A stretch of 64,000 bases of DNA from Ampullimonas aquatilis (GCF_049675895.1 NZ_CP183834.1:1984001-2048000); one strand, 5' to 3'. Counted from the stretch's first letter, positions 45,210 through 54,653 are shown. Translations and numbers: made by a program. The notes: generated by a model not told the origin, from the sequence alone.

Positions 45210-46064
45210 TCAGATCAGAGTGGATAGCATCTGAACACGCAGATAGGTGTGCCGGATGACCTGCTCCAAGGTAGTCGGATCAAGTTTTAATTGCTGCCAT
45301 GCCAACTGGTTTAATGGCGGAATACCGTGCCAATCGGTATGTCCCAAGTCGAGCAGATGGGCGATCACATCCGCGACATGCACCACACTGGCCAGTGCAT
45401 CGCTGGATTGCTCTGGCTCATGATGCCAGCGGATTGGCAAAATGATGCCTTCAGGAAATTGCCATGAGCGCGCCAGTTCTGCGCCCAATTCAGCATGATT
45501 GAACCCCAGCAAGGATAATTCATGCGTCATGCCAAATTGATCCTGCTCCTGTACGCCTTCGTAGATTTCTCGTGCCTGCTCAGGCAAATAGATATAGAGC
45601 ATCATCTTGCCCAGGTCATGCAAAAGACCGGCAATGAATGCCCGATCGGTAGACAAACCCGCGTAACGGGCAAGTTGTTGCGCACACACCGCCACTGTCA
45701 AGGTGTGCTGCCAGAAGGCAAAGCGATCCAGCAGACTGTTCTGATCTTTGGGCATGCGTGCAATCACCAGCACGGTCGCCACAATGGCTCGGGTGTTGGC
45801 AAGGCCCAGAATCTGAAAAGCCCTTTGCAGCGTCTCGACTTCTCCGGTATTACCATAAAAAGAAGAATTGGCGACCCGGAGTAGTTTGGCCACGACCGAC
45901 TGTTCACGCGCCAGCTTTTCCGACAACTCCGCATAGTTGAGATCATCCTCATCCAGCACCCGCAAAATATCGCCAAGCTCGGCCGGAATGCAGGAAAAAC
46001 GATTGGCCTGTTTCACCATTTCATCCAGGCTCATTGGACGATCCAGTGCCGTACTGATACTCAC
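45210..46064 (-). CDS. HDOD domain protein
   Basis: 284 residues covered by an HDOD domain (about 15-215: QANRFSCIPAELGDILRVL, LLRVANSSFYGN, FQILGLANTRAIV). The HD residues are partly kept (AGLLHDLGKMMLYIYLP), unlike many HDOD proteins in which they are lost. HDOD proteins are signalling adaptors in c-di-GMP and motility pathways. The ATG at 46064 overlaps the stop of the 68-residue protein gene by 4 bases. It is in the middle of the signalling island. Confidence 0.9.
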   Translation of the reverse strand: MSISTALDRPMSLDEMVKQANRFSCIPAELGDILRVLDEDDLNYAELSEKLAREQSVVAKLLRVANSSFYGNTGEVETLQRAFQILGLANTRAIVATVLVIARMPKDQNSLLDRFAFWQHTLTVAVCAQQLARYAGLSTDRAFIAGLLHDLGKMMLYIYLPEQAREIYEGVQEQDQFGMTHELSLLGFNHAELGAELARSWQFPEGIILPIRWHHEPEQSSDALASVVHVADVIAHLLDLGHTDWHGIPPLNQLAWQQLKLDPTTLEQVIRHTYLRVQMLSTLI

Positions 46065-46267
46065 GACAATGTCTCCAGCAAAACTTTCTGAACAATTCCA
46101 CTTAACATCTGAATAGTGAGATCGTTGTCATGTCCACGCATTAAAAAAGTCAGCCGCTCAATCATCTGCTGCTGAGCTTCGTTAAGTACTGATTGCGATG
46201 TCGACACAATCACTGTCCCATCAGCTACCGACATATTTTGCTTGGGTATAGCATTTAAATCAGACAT
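46061..46267 (-). CDS. Small hypothetical protein coupled to the HDOD gene
   Basis: 68 residues, no signal or membrane segment. Two predicted helices: SVLNEAQQQMIERLTFLMRG and NDLTIQMLSGIVQKVLLETL. The start overlaps the end of the receiver-PAS gene by 13 bases and its stop overlaps the HDOD start by 4 bases, so it is translated as part of the set. Such overlaps on both sides argue strongly that it is real. Possibly a regulator or adaptor of the receivers; function unknown. Confidence 0.65.
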   Translation of the reverse strand: MSDLNAIPKQNMSVADGTVIVSTSQSVLNEAQQQMIERLTFLMRGHDNDLTIQMLSGIVQKVLLETLS

Positions 46268-47076
46268 GGTTGCTCCTCGGCGATCAGGACAATCACATAG
46301 CCCTTGGATTGCGATCGCGCCCCCATTGCACGGATTTGGATGCGAACTTGCTGATGATTCAACTGCAGCAACTCAACCCCCGACTGCCCATGAGTTAGTT
46401 GGTGCACCAACTCTTTAGGCAATACCTCATCAATGGACATGCTCAATAATGGATGACCACCCAGCAACATCACAGCCGCTTGATTGACACTGACAATCAA
46501 GCCTTCCTGATCCACACCGAGCACGCCAATTGGCAAGGCGTCCAGAATTTCCTGCGCGACGCGTAACACTCCCAGATTGCTGTTCGCTTCGCGGGTCTTG
46601 TCGATAACATGCAATTCAAGTTCAAGATTGGCTTGTGACAAAGCCTGATTGGTGGACTGCAATTCGTCACTCAAACGACGGCTGTCATGCGCCTGGCCAT
46701 AAACCCGAAATGCATCGCGAATTTCCTCACGCAATGCGTCATCTTCCCAGGGTTTGGTCAAAAATTTATAGACAGCACCGCGATTAATGGCTTCGGTCAC
46801 CGATTGCAGTTCGGTATAGCCAGATAGAATGATGCGCACAGTTTCTGGACGAATCAGTTTGGCTTGTGCCAAAAACTCCGAACCGATCATGCCCGACATG
46901 CGTTGATCAGAAACGATCACACAGACATGTTCATTTTTTAAAATTTCCAGCCCCTCCGCACCGCTCTGAGCAGTCAGGATACGGTAACTGTCACGACGCA
47001 ACAGTCTGGTCAGGGCTGAGAGAATATTGGGTTCGTCATCAACGAGTAGCAGTGTCTTTTCCATAGGCTTTCTCAT
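46255..47076 (-). CDS. Response regulator with PAS-like C-terminal domain
   Basis: 273 residues. Receiver (LLLVDDEPNILSALTRLLRR, Asp in VIVSDQRMSGMIG, LTKPWEDDALREEI) of the same type as the other two in the island, a coiled-coil linker (about 135-165) and a PAS-like domain (about 170-265: AQEILDALPIGVLGVDQEGL, SVNQAAVMLLGG). The start could be the ATG at 47076 or that at 47064. It is the first gene of the signalling island, 166 bases downstream of ispD. The output is not enzymatic; it may bind a ligand or another protein. Confidence 0.85.
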   Translation of the reverse strand: MRKPMEKTLLLVDDEPNILSALTRLLRRDSYRILTAQSGAEGLEILKNEHVCVIVSDQRMSGMIGSEFLAQAKLIRPETVRIILSGYTELQSVTEAINRGAVYKFLTKPWEDDALREEIRDAFRVYGQAHDSRRLSDELQSTNQALSQANLELELHVIDKTREANSNLGVLRVAQEILDALPIGVLGVDQEGLIVSVNQAAVMLLGGHPLLSMSIDEVLPKELVHQLTHGQSGVELLQLNHQQVRIQIRAMGARSQSKGYVIVLIAEEQPCLI

Positions 47077-47242
47077 TCAGGTTCATTTTTACTCCACCTG
47101 CTTATCCAACATAACGGCAGAGTGAATAAGAACTTGAATCAGAAACGAGACCCAGCATCTGGGGTAAACACTTAAATACAAGCAGTCTGAATACATTGAC
47201 TGCCAACTAGTTGACAATCAGCGCAATGACATCACCATACAG

Positions 47243-48010
47243 TTATGAGCGGCTCGAAATCAATTGTGCCGCCAGGGCAAAATCCTCAGGATAAGTCACC
47301 TTCAAATTGCATAGATGACCTCTGACCAGGCGCGGATGACCACCAATCGCTTCCATCGCACTGGCTTCATCGGTGACTGGCAGGCCTTGCTGTTCAGCTT
47401 CAATCAGCGCCTTCAGCAAGGCACCAATCGGAAATAATTGTGGGGTCTGGGCTGCCCAAATACCATCGCGTGATCGGGTAGCGGCAATGTGATTGCCACT
47501 GTCATCAGCCTGCTTGAGTGTATCGGCCACCGGCAGCGCCAAAATTGCACCGCAATCCTCGGGGGTCAGCGCATTGATCAACTGGCCAATCAGTTCTGGC
47601 GTCAACCCTGGACGCGCCGCATCATGAACCAGCACCCAGTCACTGGCACCCGCCCCCATGCCAATCAACGTTTCCAGACCATTTTTCACCGAAGCCTGGC
47701 GACTGGCACCGCCGCAGTAATGTGCATGAAAACGTAATCCATCCAGTAAATCGGGACGGAACTGTTCGTCCTCGGGTGACAACACCAATAAAGTCTGGGT
47801 AATAAAGGCACAAGCCGAAAAAGCCGCGACCGAGTGATACAACATCGGCTTGCCAGCCAATGCCTGATACTGTTTTGGCATACTGCCACCAGCACGACTG
47901 CCGGTTCCGGCGCAGGGAATCAGCGCAAAAAAGCGCTGGTCAGTAGCCACGGCCATGTCGTTGGTCACGTGTAGTAATTCAGAATCAGTCTGGCTGGTGA
48001 TGGGTGACAT
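47243..48010 (-). CDS. ispD: 2-C-methyl-D-erythritol 4-phosphate cytidylyltransferase
   Basis: 255 residues; third step of the MEP pathway, making CDP-ME from MEP and CTP. The nucleotide-binding start FALIPCAGTGSRAGGSMPKQ, SWVLVHDAARPGL (VHDAARP) and the C-terminal TDEASAMEAIG ... VTYPEDFALA match the family. The N-terminal 20 residues before this are unconserved, and an in-frame ATG at 47956 is possible. The gene is separated from ispF by the signalling island. Confidence 0.95.
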   Translation of the reverse strand: MSPITSQTDSELLHVTNDMAVATDQRFFALIPCAGTGSRAGGSMPKQYQALAGKPMLYHSVAAFSACAFITQTLLVLSPEDEQFRPDLLDGLRFHAHYCGGASRQASVKNGLETLIGMGAGASDWVLVHDAARPGLTPELIGQLINALTPEDCGAILALPVADTLKQADDSGNHIAATRSRDGIWAAQTPQLFPIGALLKALIEAEQQGLPVTDEASAMEAIGGHPRLVRGHLCNLKVTYPEDFALAAQLISSRS

Positions 48011-48225
48011 GACGATAAGCTTTACTGGTTAAATGAAGGCCAAGCCAAATGTGGCGATGAATAACCGGGATTGTGACATGCAGCTAAAATGCTGACGACT
48101 TTGCAGTATGTACCACACGATGTCACCTTATCTGTTTCAGTGACCACAGGCACTGCTCATTTGCGTGCCATGCGCACTTGTCACTGCTAACTCCACCGCA
48201 CCTTAACCAGTTTTAACGGCCCATT

Positions 48226-49617
48226 TTGAGCAAACTTTACTTAATTCCGATGATAGTGGCCTGTGCCTTGTTCATGGAGAACATGGACTCCACCATCATC
48301 GCCACCTCGCTGCCGCAAATTGCGCAGGATCTGGCCGTCAACCCGATTTCCCTCAAACTGGCGCTGACTTCCTATCTGGTCAGTCTGGCGGTGTTCATCC
48401 CAATCAGCGGTTGGCTGGCTGATCGGTTTGGCGCCCGCACTACCTTCATGAGTGCGATTGGTGTCTTCATGCTGGGCTCCTTATTTTGTGCGCTGGTCAA
48501 TTCGCTCACCGGACTGGTGGCTGCGCGTTTTTTGCAGGGCATGGGCGGCGCCATGATGGTGCCGGTGGGTCGGCTGCTGATCTTGCGTACCGTCGATAAA
48601 TCGGAACTGGTCACCGCCATGAGTTACCTGACCATTCCCGCTCTCATGGGTCCGGTACTTGGCCCACCCCTGGGTGGTTTGATCACGACCTATTTTCACT
48701 GGCGCTGGATCTTTCTGATCAATATGCCCATCGGCTTGGTGGGTCTGTACATGGCGTTGCGCTACATCCCCAATCTGCGCGAAACCACCCGTACGCCACT
48801 CGACTGGCGCGGTTTTGTCTGGTCAGGGCTGGGGCTGTCTTTGCTGATGCTGGGACTCAATACACTGGGTCGGCATCTGATGAGTACCGAAACCTCGCTC
48901 ATCATCATGGTGCTCGGCATACTAGGCGTGAGCGGCTATCTCATGCACATGCGCCGTACCAGCCATCCCCTGATTGATTTAAGCCTGATGTCGGTACGCA
49001 CCTTTCGCATCAGCGTTCTGGGAGGCAGCCTGTTTCGGATTGGTACCGGCGCGATCCCTTTTTTGCTGCCGCTGATGTTGCAGCTTGGCCTTGGCTTAAA
49101 CCCATTCGAGTCAGGTCTGGTGACATGTTTATCCGCCTTTGGTGCCATCTTTGTCAAAACCATCGCCACCAGAATCCTGCGGCGCTATGGTTTTCGCCGC
49201 GTCTTACTCATCAACACTCTGCTCAGCGCGCTGGGCACACTCGGTTACGGCCTGTTTGTAATGGCGCCACCGTACTGGATGATGGCCATTGTGCTAATTT
49301 TGCTGGGCTGCTTTCGCTCGCTGGAATTCACCAGTCTGGGTGCCCTGTCATTTGCCGATATTGAAAAGCCCAAAATGAGCCGTGCCACCGGCCTGTCCAG
49401 CATCAGCCAGCAACTGTCAATCAGCCTGGGTGTGACCATTGCCGCCTTTGCCCTGCAAGGAACCAGCGCCTTGCAAGGGCGTGAATTACCCATTACCGAA
49501 GATTTTCTGCCCGCCTTTGCCGTGGTGGCACTCATTACCGTATTGAGCGTGTGGCAATTCCGCCAACTTGCCCATGACGATGGTATCCAGGTTTCGGGTC
49601 ATGGCAAAGTGGCATAA
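48226..49617 (+). CDS. MFS exporter, DHA2 (EmrB/QacA) family
   Basis: 463 residues with about 13-14 hydrophobic segments. It begins at TTG 48226 (an ATG at 48250 is the alternative). The DHA2 N-terminal motif reads FMENMDSTIIATSLPQIAQD, motif A is GWLADRFGARTTF and motif C-like text is PALMGPVLGPPLGG. Such transporters export drugs or other small molecules using the proton gradient. There is no neighbouring membrane-fusion gene, so it is probably a stand-alone inner-membrane pump. The following 256 bases (49618-49873) are AT-rich and hold the upstream region of the aminotransferase gene. Confidence 0.88.
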   Translation: MSKLYLIPMIVACALFMENMDSTIIATSLPQIAQDLAVNPISLKLALTSYLVSLAVFIPISGWLADRFGARTTFMSAIGVFMLGSLFCALVNSLTGLVAARFLQGMGGAMMVPVGRLLILRTVDKSELVTAMSYLTIPALMGPVLGPPLGGLITTYFHWRWIFLINMPIGLVGLYMALRYIPNLRETTRTPLDWRGFVWSGLGLSLLMLGLNTLGRHLMSTETSLIIMVLGILGVSGYLMHMRRTSHPLIDLSLMSVRTFRISVLGGSLFRIGTGAIPFLLPLMLQLGLGLNPFESGLVTCLSAFGAIFVKTIATRILRRYGFRRVLLINTLLSALGTLGYGLFVMAPPYWMMAIVLILLGCFRSLEFTSLGALSFADIEKPKMSRATGLSSISQQLSISLGVTIAAFALQGTSALQGRELPITEDFLPAFAVVALITVLSVWQFRQLAHDDGIQVSGHGKVA

Positions 49618-49873
49618 AAATAAATACTCTATATCTGTATATTTTTAAGACCAATAAATAAGAACTTGATATCCCTTATTTATTCATATACTCCATATAA
49701 TTGGTGGATTTTATGCAAAACAAATGAATCCCTGCTGCTCAATTTGAAACGATCAACCTCAAGCAAAACCATAAATTGATGCCCATCATTCAGCCATGAG
49801 CTTGTAAAATCAGCGCTCTGAACGATTTCCCTTTTATTACAACCGATATGCGCCTGGCGCAACTCTCATCACC

Positions 49874-51070
49874 ATGACCTTGCTCACCAATATTGAACTG
49901 GCCCCACGCGATCCGATCCTGGGTTTGAATGAATCTTTTGCCGCCGACAGCCGCGCCACCAAAGTCAATTTGGGTGTCGGCGTGTACTTCACCGACGAAG
50001 GCAAGATTCCTCTGCTCAAAGCGGTAAAAGAAGCTGAAAAAATTCGCCTCGAAGCCGCCGCACCACGTGGTTATTTAGCTATTGAAGGCCTCGCTGCCTA
50101 CAACCAGGCAGTACAAAAACTACTGTTTGGTGCCGACTCCGAACTGATCGCACAAGGCCGCGTGGTCACCGCTCAGGCTTTGGGTGGCACGGGTGCATTG
50201 AAGATCGGTGCCGACTTCATCAAACGTCTGTCGCCCAATAGCAAAGTGGCCATTTCTGACCCAAGCTGGGAAAACCACCGTGCCCTGTTTGAATCTGCCG
50301 GTTTTGACGTGGTCAATTACCGTTATTACGACGCACCATCCCATGGCCTCAACTTTGAAGGCATGCTGGCTGACCTGAACAGCTACGCGCCCAATACCGT
50401 CATCGTGCTGCACGCCTGCTGCCACAACCCAACCGGTGTTGATCTGACTGACGCGCAATGGCAACAAGTGGTCGACGTGGTCAAAGCCCGTGAATTGCTG
50501 CCCTTCCTCGACATCGCCTACCAGGGTTTTGGTGATGGCATCGATGCTGACGCCGCTGCTGTGCGCCTGTTTGCCAAGGCCAATGTGCCCATGTTTGTGT
50601 CCAGCTCCTTCTCCAAATCCTTCTCGCTATATGGCGAACGCGTTGGCGCGCTGTCGATTGTGACCGCCAGCAAGGACGAAGCAACCCGCGTGCTGTCACA
50701 AGAAAAACGCGTGATTCGTACCAACTACTCCAACCCGCCGACCCACGGCGGCACCGTTGTCGCGGCCGTCCTCAACGACCCGGCCCTGCGTCAGACCTGG
50801 GAAACCGAATTGGCGGACATGCGTGATCGCATCAAACTGATGCGTAACAGCCTGGTTGCCAAACTGCAGGCCTTGGGTGTGTCACAAGATTTCTCATTTG
50901 TGAATGCACAACGCGGCATGTTCTCTTATTCCGGTCTGACAGCAGCCCAGGTGGCGCGCCTGGCCGAAGAATTTGGCATCTACGCAGTCAGCACTGGCCG
51001 GATCTGCGTAGCCGCGCTCAATACCCGCAATATTGATTATGTCGCCGAGGCAATTGCCAAAGTACTGTAA
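49874..51070 (+). CDS. tyrB: Aromatic amino acid aminotransferase (class I)
   Basis: 398 residues, fold-type I PLP enzyme. PLP-binding Lys248 lies in SSSFSKSFSLYGERVG, and HACCHNPTGVD and FLDIAYQGFGDG are the typical Asn and Asp/Tyr cofactor motifs. The sequence is of the AspC/TyrB subgroup. It interconverts aspartate or aromatic amino acids with 2-oxoglutarate. TyrB is preferred over AspC by the betaproteobacterial context, but the substrate cannot be decided from sequence. A hairpin follows the gene. Confidence 0.9.
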   Translation: MTLLTNIELAPRDPILGLNESFAADSRATKVNLGVGVYFTDEGKIPLLKAVKEAEKIRLEAAAPRGYLAIEGLAAYNQAVQKLLFGADSELIAQGRVVTAQALGGTGALKIGADFIKRLSPNSKVAISDPSWENHRALFESAGFDVVNYRYYDAPSHGLNFEGMLADLNSYAPNTVIVLHACCHNPTGVDLTDAQWQQVVDVVKARELLPFLDIAYQGFGDGIDADAAAVRLFAKANVPMFVSSSFSKSFSLYGERVGALSIVTASKDEATRVLSQEKRVIRTNYSNPPTHGGTVVAAVLNDPALRQTWETELADMRDRIKLMRNSLVAKLQALGVSQDFSFVNAQRGMFSYSGLTAAQVARLAEEFGIYAVSTGRICVAALNTRNIDYVAEAIAKVL

Positions 51071-51094
51071 TTCAAACTATCAAACTACTCAAAT

Positions 51095-51116
51095 AACTTC
51101 CCTTCTCAGGGAAGTT
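51095..51116 (+). terminator. Hairpin after the aminotransferase gene
   Basis: AACTTCCC - TTCTCA - GGGAAGTT, 8-bp stem 25 bases after the stop, with only a short T tract. Weak terminator. Confidence 0.5.
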
Positions 51117-51189
51117 TGCTGACCCAGGCTCATCAACATCCTTAAAGGCATGGATTGTTTTTATGCCTTTTTCAATTTAAGTCGTATTT

Positions 51190-51207
51190 ATACTGACTTA
51201 TCAGTAT
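51190..51207. promoter_or_regulatory. Palindrome overlapping the phaZ promoter
   Basis: ATACTGA - CTTA - TCAGTAT, 7-bp perfect inverted repeat. It overlaps a possible -35 (CTGACT, 51193-51198), with TATATA (51215-51220) 16 bases further as -10. Position fits a repressor site. Confidence 0.45.
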
Positions 51208-51274
51208 TTGCCTTTATATAGTCGATGAAATAAACCGATATACTGGTCATCCGTTCTGCAGCAAAGGTGCTCTC

Positions 51275-52561
51275 ATGCTTTATCAATTACACGAATATCA
51301 GCGCGCCGTTATGAATCCAGTCACCGAGTGGGCTCATTCGATGTCGCGGCTGTTTGCCAACACCTCTAGCCCCCTCTCCTTTACACCGGGTGCCAATCGT
51401 ATTGTCGCTGGCCTTGAACTGATGTATCGGCTCGGCAAGGATTATGAAAAGCCTGAATGGGGCATTCGCAGTGTGCAGGCCAAAGGTCATGAAGTACCGA
51501 TCTTTGAACAAACCGTGCTCAGAAAACCTTTCTGCAATCTGATTCGCTTCAAACGTTTTTCTGATGACCCTGACGTCATCAAGGAAATGCGCAAAGATCC
51601 CGTTGTTCTGGTCGTTGCCCCCTTATCCGGCCACCACGCTACGTTGCTGCGCGATACCGTGCGCACACTCCTGCAAGACCACAAGGTTTATGTGACTGAC
51701 TGGGTTGATGCCCGCATGGTGCCAGTAGCCGACGGCGTATTTCATCTCAATGATTATGTCGAATATGTGCGTGAGTTCCTCACATTGCTCGGTCCCGAGG
51801 TTCATGTGATTTCGGTCTGTCAGCCAACCGTACCGGTAATGGCGGCAGTATCCCTGATGGCAACTGATAAAGATCCCCACTCACCCCGCTCCATGATTGT
51901 GATGGGCGGCCCGATTGATGCCCGCCAAAATCCGACCAAGGTCAATAACCTGGCCATGACCAAACCATATTCCTGGTTTGAAAACAATGTGATTTTCCGC
52001 GTCCCCAGCAATTTCCCTGGCGCCGGTCGACTGGTTTATCCGGGCTTTTTGCAGCACACCGGTTTTGTGGCCATGAATCCGGATCGTCACTTCAAGGCGC
52101 ATTACGATTACTACCTCGACTTGCTGCGTGGTGATGAAGATGATGTCGAATCGCATCGCAAGTTTTACGATGAATACAACGCCGTGCTCGACATGGATGC
52201 CGGCTACTACCTCGATACCATCAAAACCGTATTCCAGGATTTCTCCCTGCCTAAAGGTACGTGGGAAGTTCACGGCAAACTGGTACGTCCACAAGACATC
52301 AAAAAAACGGCACTGATGTGTATTGAAGGTGAGCTGGATGATATCTCCGGCCTGGGCCAGACCAAGGCAGCGCTGGAAATGTGTTCGGGCATCAGCAAGG
52401 ACAAAAAAGAATACTACCAGGCCGTGGGCGCTGGTCATTACGGTATCTTCTCGGGTAGTCGTTGGCGCAATATTGTTTATCCAGAGATTCGTCGTTTCAT
52501 CCTGGATAATCACGACAATACGATTGTTTCCAAGGAACACAGTCTGGTGTCAGTCGATTGA
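51275..52561 (+). CDS. phaZ: Intracellular polyhydroxybutyrate depolymerase
   Basis: 428 residues of the PhaZ family that mobilises stored PHB granules. No signal peptide, as expected of the intracellular type. The nucleophile is Cys182 in VISVCQPTVP, at the same place as the Cys nucleophile of the Ralstonia PhaZ1 enzyme. PLSGHHATLLRDTVRTLL and the C-terminal AVGAGHYGIFSGSRWR (His) are further landmarks. This implies that the organism stores PHB; no phaCAB genes are in the window. It starts about 205 bases after the aminotransferase gene with its own promoter and ends into a strong terminator. Confidence 0.95.
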   Translation: MLYQLHEYQRAVMNPVTEWAHSMSRLFANTSSPLSFTPGANRIVAGLELMYRLGKDYEKPEWGIRSVQAKGHEVPIFEQTVLRKPFCNLIRFKRFSDDPDVIKEMRKDPVVLVVAPLSGHHATLLRDTVRTLLQDHKVYVTDWVDARMVPVADGVFHLNDYVEYVREFLTLLGPEVHVISVCQPTVPVMAAVSLMATDKDPHSPRSMIVMGGPIDARQNPTKVNNLAMTKPYSWFENNVIFRVPSNFPGAGRLVYPGFLQHTGFVAMNPDRHFKAHYDYYLDLLRGDEDDVESHRKFYDEYNAVLDMDAGYYLDTIKTVFQDFSLPKGTWEVHGKLVRPQDIKKTALMCIEGELDDISGLGQTKAALEMCSGISKDKKEYYQAVGAGHYGIFSGSRWRNIVYPEIRRFILDNHDNTIVSKEHSLVSVD

Positions 52562-52590
52562 TTGGCGTTGTTCCCGACCTTGTTTTACCC

Positions 52591-52624
52591 AATAAAAAAG
52601 CCGGAAATTTCCGGCTTTTTTATT
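52591..52624. terminator. Bidirectional rho-independent terminator
   Basis: A perfect 34-base palindrome: AATAAAAAAGCCGGAAA directly followed by TTTCCGGCTTTTTTATT. Serves the convergent phaZ and PilZ genes. Confidence 0.92.
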
Positions 52625-52682
52625 GGCCATGCATCAGCACGCCATGGCTAGTGATCGGCTTGGTCAATGGCAAAGCGGATCA

Positions 52683-53576
52683 CTAGCGGATCAAATTTTG
52701 TCCGATGAATCCCAGCAATGCAAGTTTAAGCGTCCAGTCCAGCGCATGATCGGTATCCTGAAATTCCAGGCCGTAGGTTTGCATCTTGCTGCGCGTCGTA
52801 CCATTGCTTCGAATGACAACCGGCATGGTCAACATGAAACTTTCACTATCAATCTGGGTTCGGAAAGAAAGTTGAAAACGCTCATCCTTTTCACCCAGCA
52901 TGTATTCGCTTTCTACCCCACAACCCTGTTCTGAAAGATTGGTAATGACCAATTTGATATTACGGCCATCTTCAAATTGCGCCACTGCAGGAAGTTTTGT
53001 CTTGACGCGAATTGACTTGCGATAGACCGCTTGACGTGCATCGATTGGATAACGCACAAACAACATGGCAGCAGGAATCACCATGCTGTGCAAAATCACG
53101 CTGTCAAATGTAAACATCGACTTTTGCGTGTAGATGATGACATTGACTTCCAGACCATGATACTGATTCCAGGAGCGACGTCCTTCCAGCACCGGTGGCT
53201 TAAGCATAATGGTTTCCAATCGCACACAGCCCAGATAATCCACCTTGATTTTACGCGGCTCCACATCACCCGGCAGACTGAACGTCAGCAGCACGGTCTC
53301 TACATTATCCTTGACATCACTTAAGGTATCCGTAATGGTGTCGCCAGTGCGCAATAAACCTTTGACATGCATTTCATCAGCAGCGCATGCCAGTTTTTCC
53401 AGACCTTTGGCTTCCCGGAGTGGACGCAGCGAAACAATCTTTTTAAGGGCATCTTCGGAGTCGATGACAAAACCTGCGGGTGCAAACATGTGACCAGTCT
53501 TTGAATACAAAGACCAGGGCACCGGCACACCGGGTTTCAACTCACCTGTTTTAACTGGAACCAAAACGAGGTCCAT
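52683..53576 (-). CDS. PilZ domain c-di-GMP-binding protein
   Basis: 297 residues. The C-terminal third is a PilZ domain: YRKSIRVKTKLPA (RxxxR-type arm) and NLSEQGCGVES, the (D/N)xSxxG motif for c-di-GMP. The N-terminal start VLVPVKTGELKPGVPVPWSL (residues 4-23) looks like the accessory segment found before HD-GYP domains. The middle part resembles the YcgR N-terminal domain. It is probably a c-di-GMP receptor acting on motility or surface functions, in line with the signalling genes upstream in the window. Confidence 0.85.
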   Translation of the reverse strand: MDLVLVPVKTGELKPGVPVPWSLYSKTGHMFAPAGFVIDSEDALKKIVSLRPLREAKGLEKLACAADEMHVKGLLRTGDTITDTLSDVKDNVETVLLTFSLPGDVEPRKIKVDYLGCVRLETIMLKPPVLEGRRSWNQYHGLEVNVIIYTQKSMFTFDSVILHSMVIPAAMLFVRYPIDARQAVYRKSIRVKTKLPAVAQFEDGRNIKLVITNLSEQGCGVESEYMLGEKDERFQLSFRTQIDSESFMLTMPVVIRSNGTTRSKMQTYGLEFQDTDHALDWTLKLALLGFIGQNLIR

Positions 53577-53755
53577 TCCATCCCCTTCAATTAATGAGAC
53601 AACCTGTCAATCAAGTAGCCATACATTTGCTATCTCTATCGTCATAAAACTCGAAAAGCTAAATGGCGGATTCATAAAAACTGCTTGGGTAAAGATTTAA
53701 ATCACACCCTCAAGCAATTTTGTGCAACACACCAATACACCGATTGGAAAGGATT

Positions 53756-54529
53756 ATGTCATCGAGAATGGAAAATAACGCGATAATAAGCGGCATGAAT
53801 ACCCCCGATTTTGATGCACTGACACCCGCCCAGACTGCACTGGCCGAGCAGTTGTTGGATGCCCTGCCCCAAACTCAATGTACCAAGTGTGGCTACCAGG
53901 GTTGCCGCCCCTACGCCCAGGCCATGGCCAGTGATGCCGCGCCGCATAACCAGTGCCCGCCAGGTGGCGCGCAAGGTATTGCGCGCTTGGCCACCATTCT
54001 CAAGCGTCCGGCAATACCGCTCAATCCAGATAATGGTCTGGAAAAACCGCGTGCGCTCGCCATCATTGATGAAACCCGTTGCATTGGCTGTACCCTGTGT
54101 ATTCAGGCTTGCCCAGTGGATGCGATCATGGGTGCCCCCAAGCAAATGCATTTCATCATTCCCGAACTCTGTACCGGTTGTGATCTGTGTGTGACACCCT
54201 GCCCGGTCGACTGTATTGATATGCAGCCAGCCACCAGCCGTACCGGTTGGGATGCCTGGAGTCAGCAACAGGCCGATGCTGCCCGTGCTCGTTACGAGCA
54301 GCATCAGGCACGCCAGCAACGTGACAAGGCCGATAATGATGTTCGCCTGGCAGCCAAAGCGGCACAAAAACTGGCTGATCTGAACCAGCAGGCACCCTTG
54401 TCAGAAGCCGAATTACGCAAGAAAGCGATCATCGAAGCCGCCATTGAGCGGGCACGGCAGAAAAAGGCCGAATTGGCCGCACAAGGTGTCATCCCCAAAA
54501 ATATCGACTCGGATCAATCCAGCCAATGA
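53756..54529 (+). CDS. rnfB: RnfB-like ferredoxin electron-transport protein
   Basis: About 257 residues. It starts with a Cys4 cluster (TQCTKCGYQGCRPYA ... NQCPPGG), as in the RnfB Fe-S domain. Two 4Fe-4S ferredoxin motifs follow: CIGCTLCIQACPVDAIMG and CTGCDLCVTPCPVDCID. A charged, Ala/Gln/Lys-rich tail ends the protein. There is no N-terminal membrane anchor, and no other rnf gene nearby; this stand-alone form followed by nth is usual in betaproteobacteria. The ATG at 53756 is chosen with AAAGGA upstream, but spacing is short and the next ATG codons (53768, 53795) are possible. Confidence 0.85.
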   Translation: MSSRMENNAIISGMNTPDFDALTPAQTALAEQLLDALPQTQCTKCGYQGCRPYAQAMASDAAPHNQCPPGGAQGIARLATILKRPAIPLNPDNGLEKPRALAIIDETRCIGCTLCIQACPVDAIMGAPKQMHFIIPELCTGCDLCVTPCPVDCIDMQPATSRTGWDAWSQQQADAARARYEQHQARQQRDKADNDVRLAAKAAQKLADLNQQAPLSEAELRKKAIIEAAIERARQKKAELAAQGVIPKNIDSDQSSQ

Positions 54530-54653
54530 AGCATCAGACTATCTTAAAATACGCCAGAAAATCTTAAAAAACCGGATACTAACCCAGGGTATCATTTAAT
54601 ATTTACCGCTGTAGTGCATATTAATTGGCTCAAATAAAATACACCCACTCATT

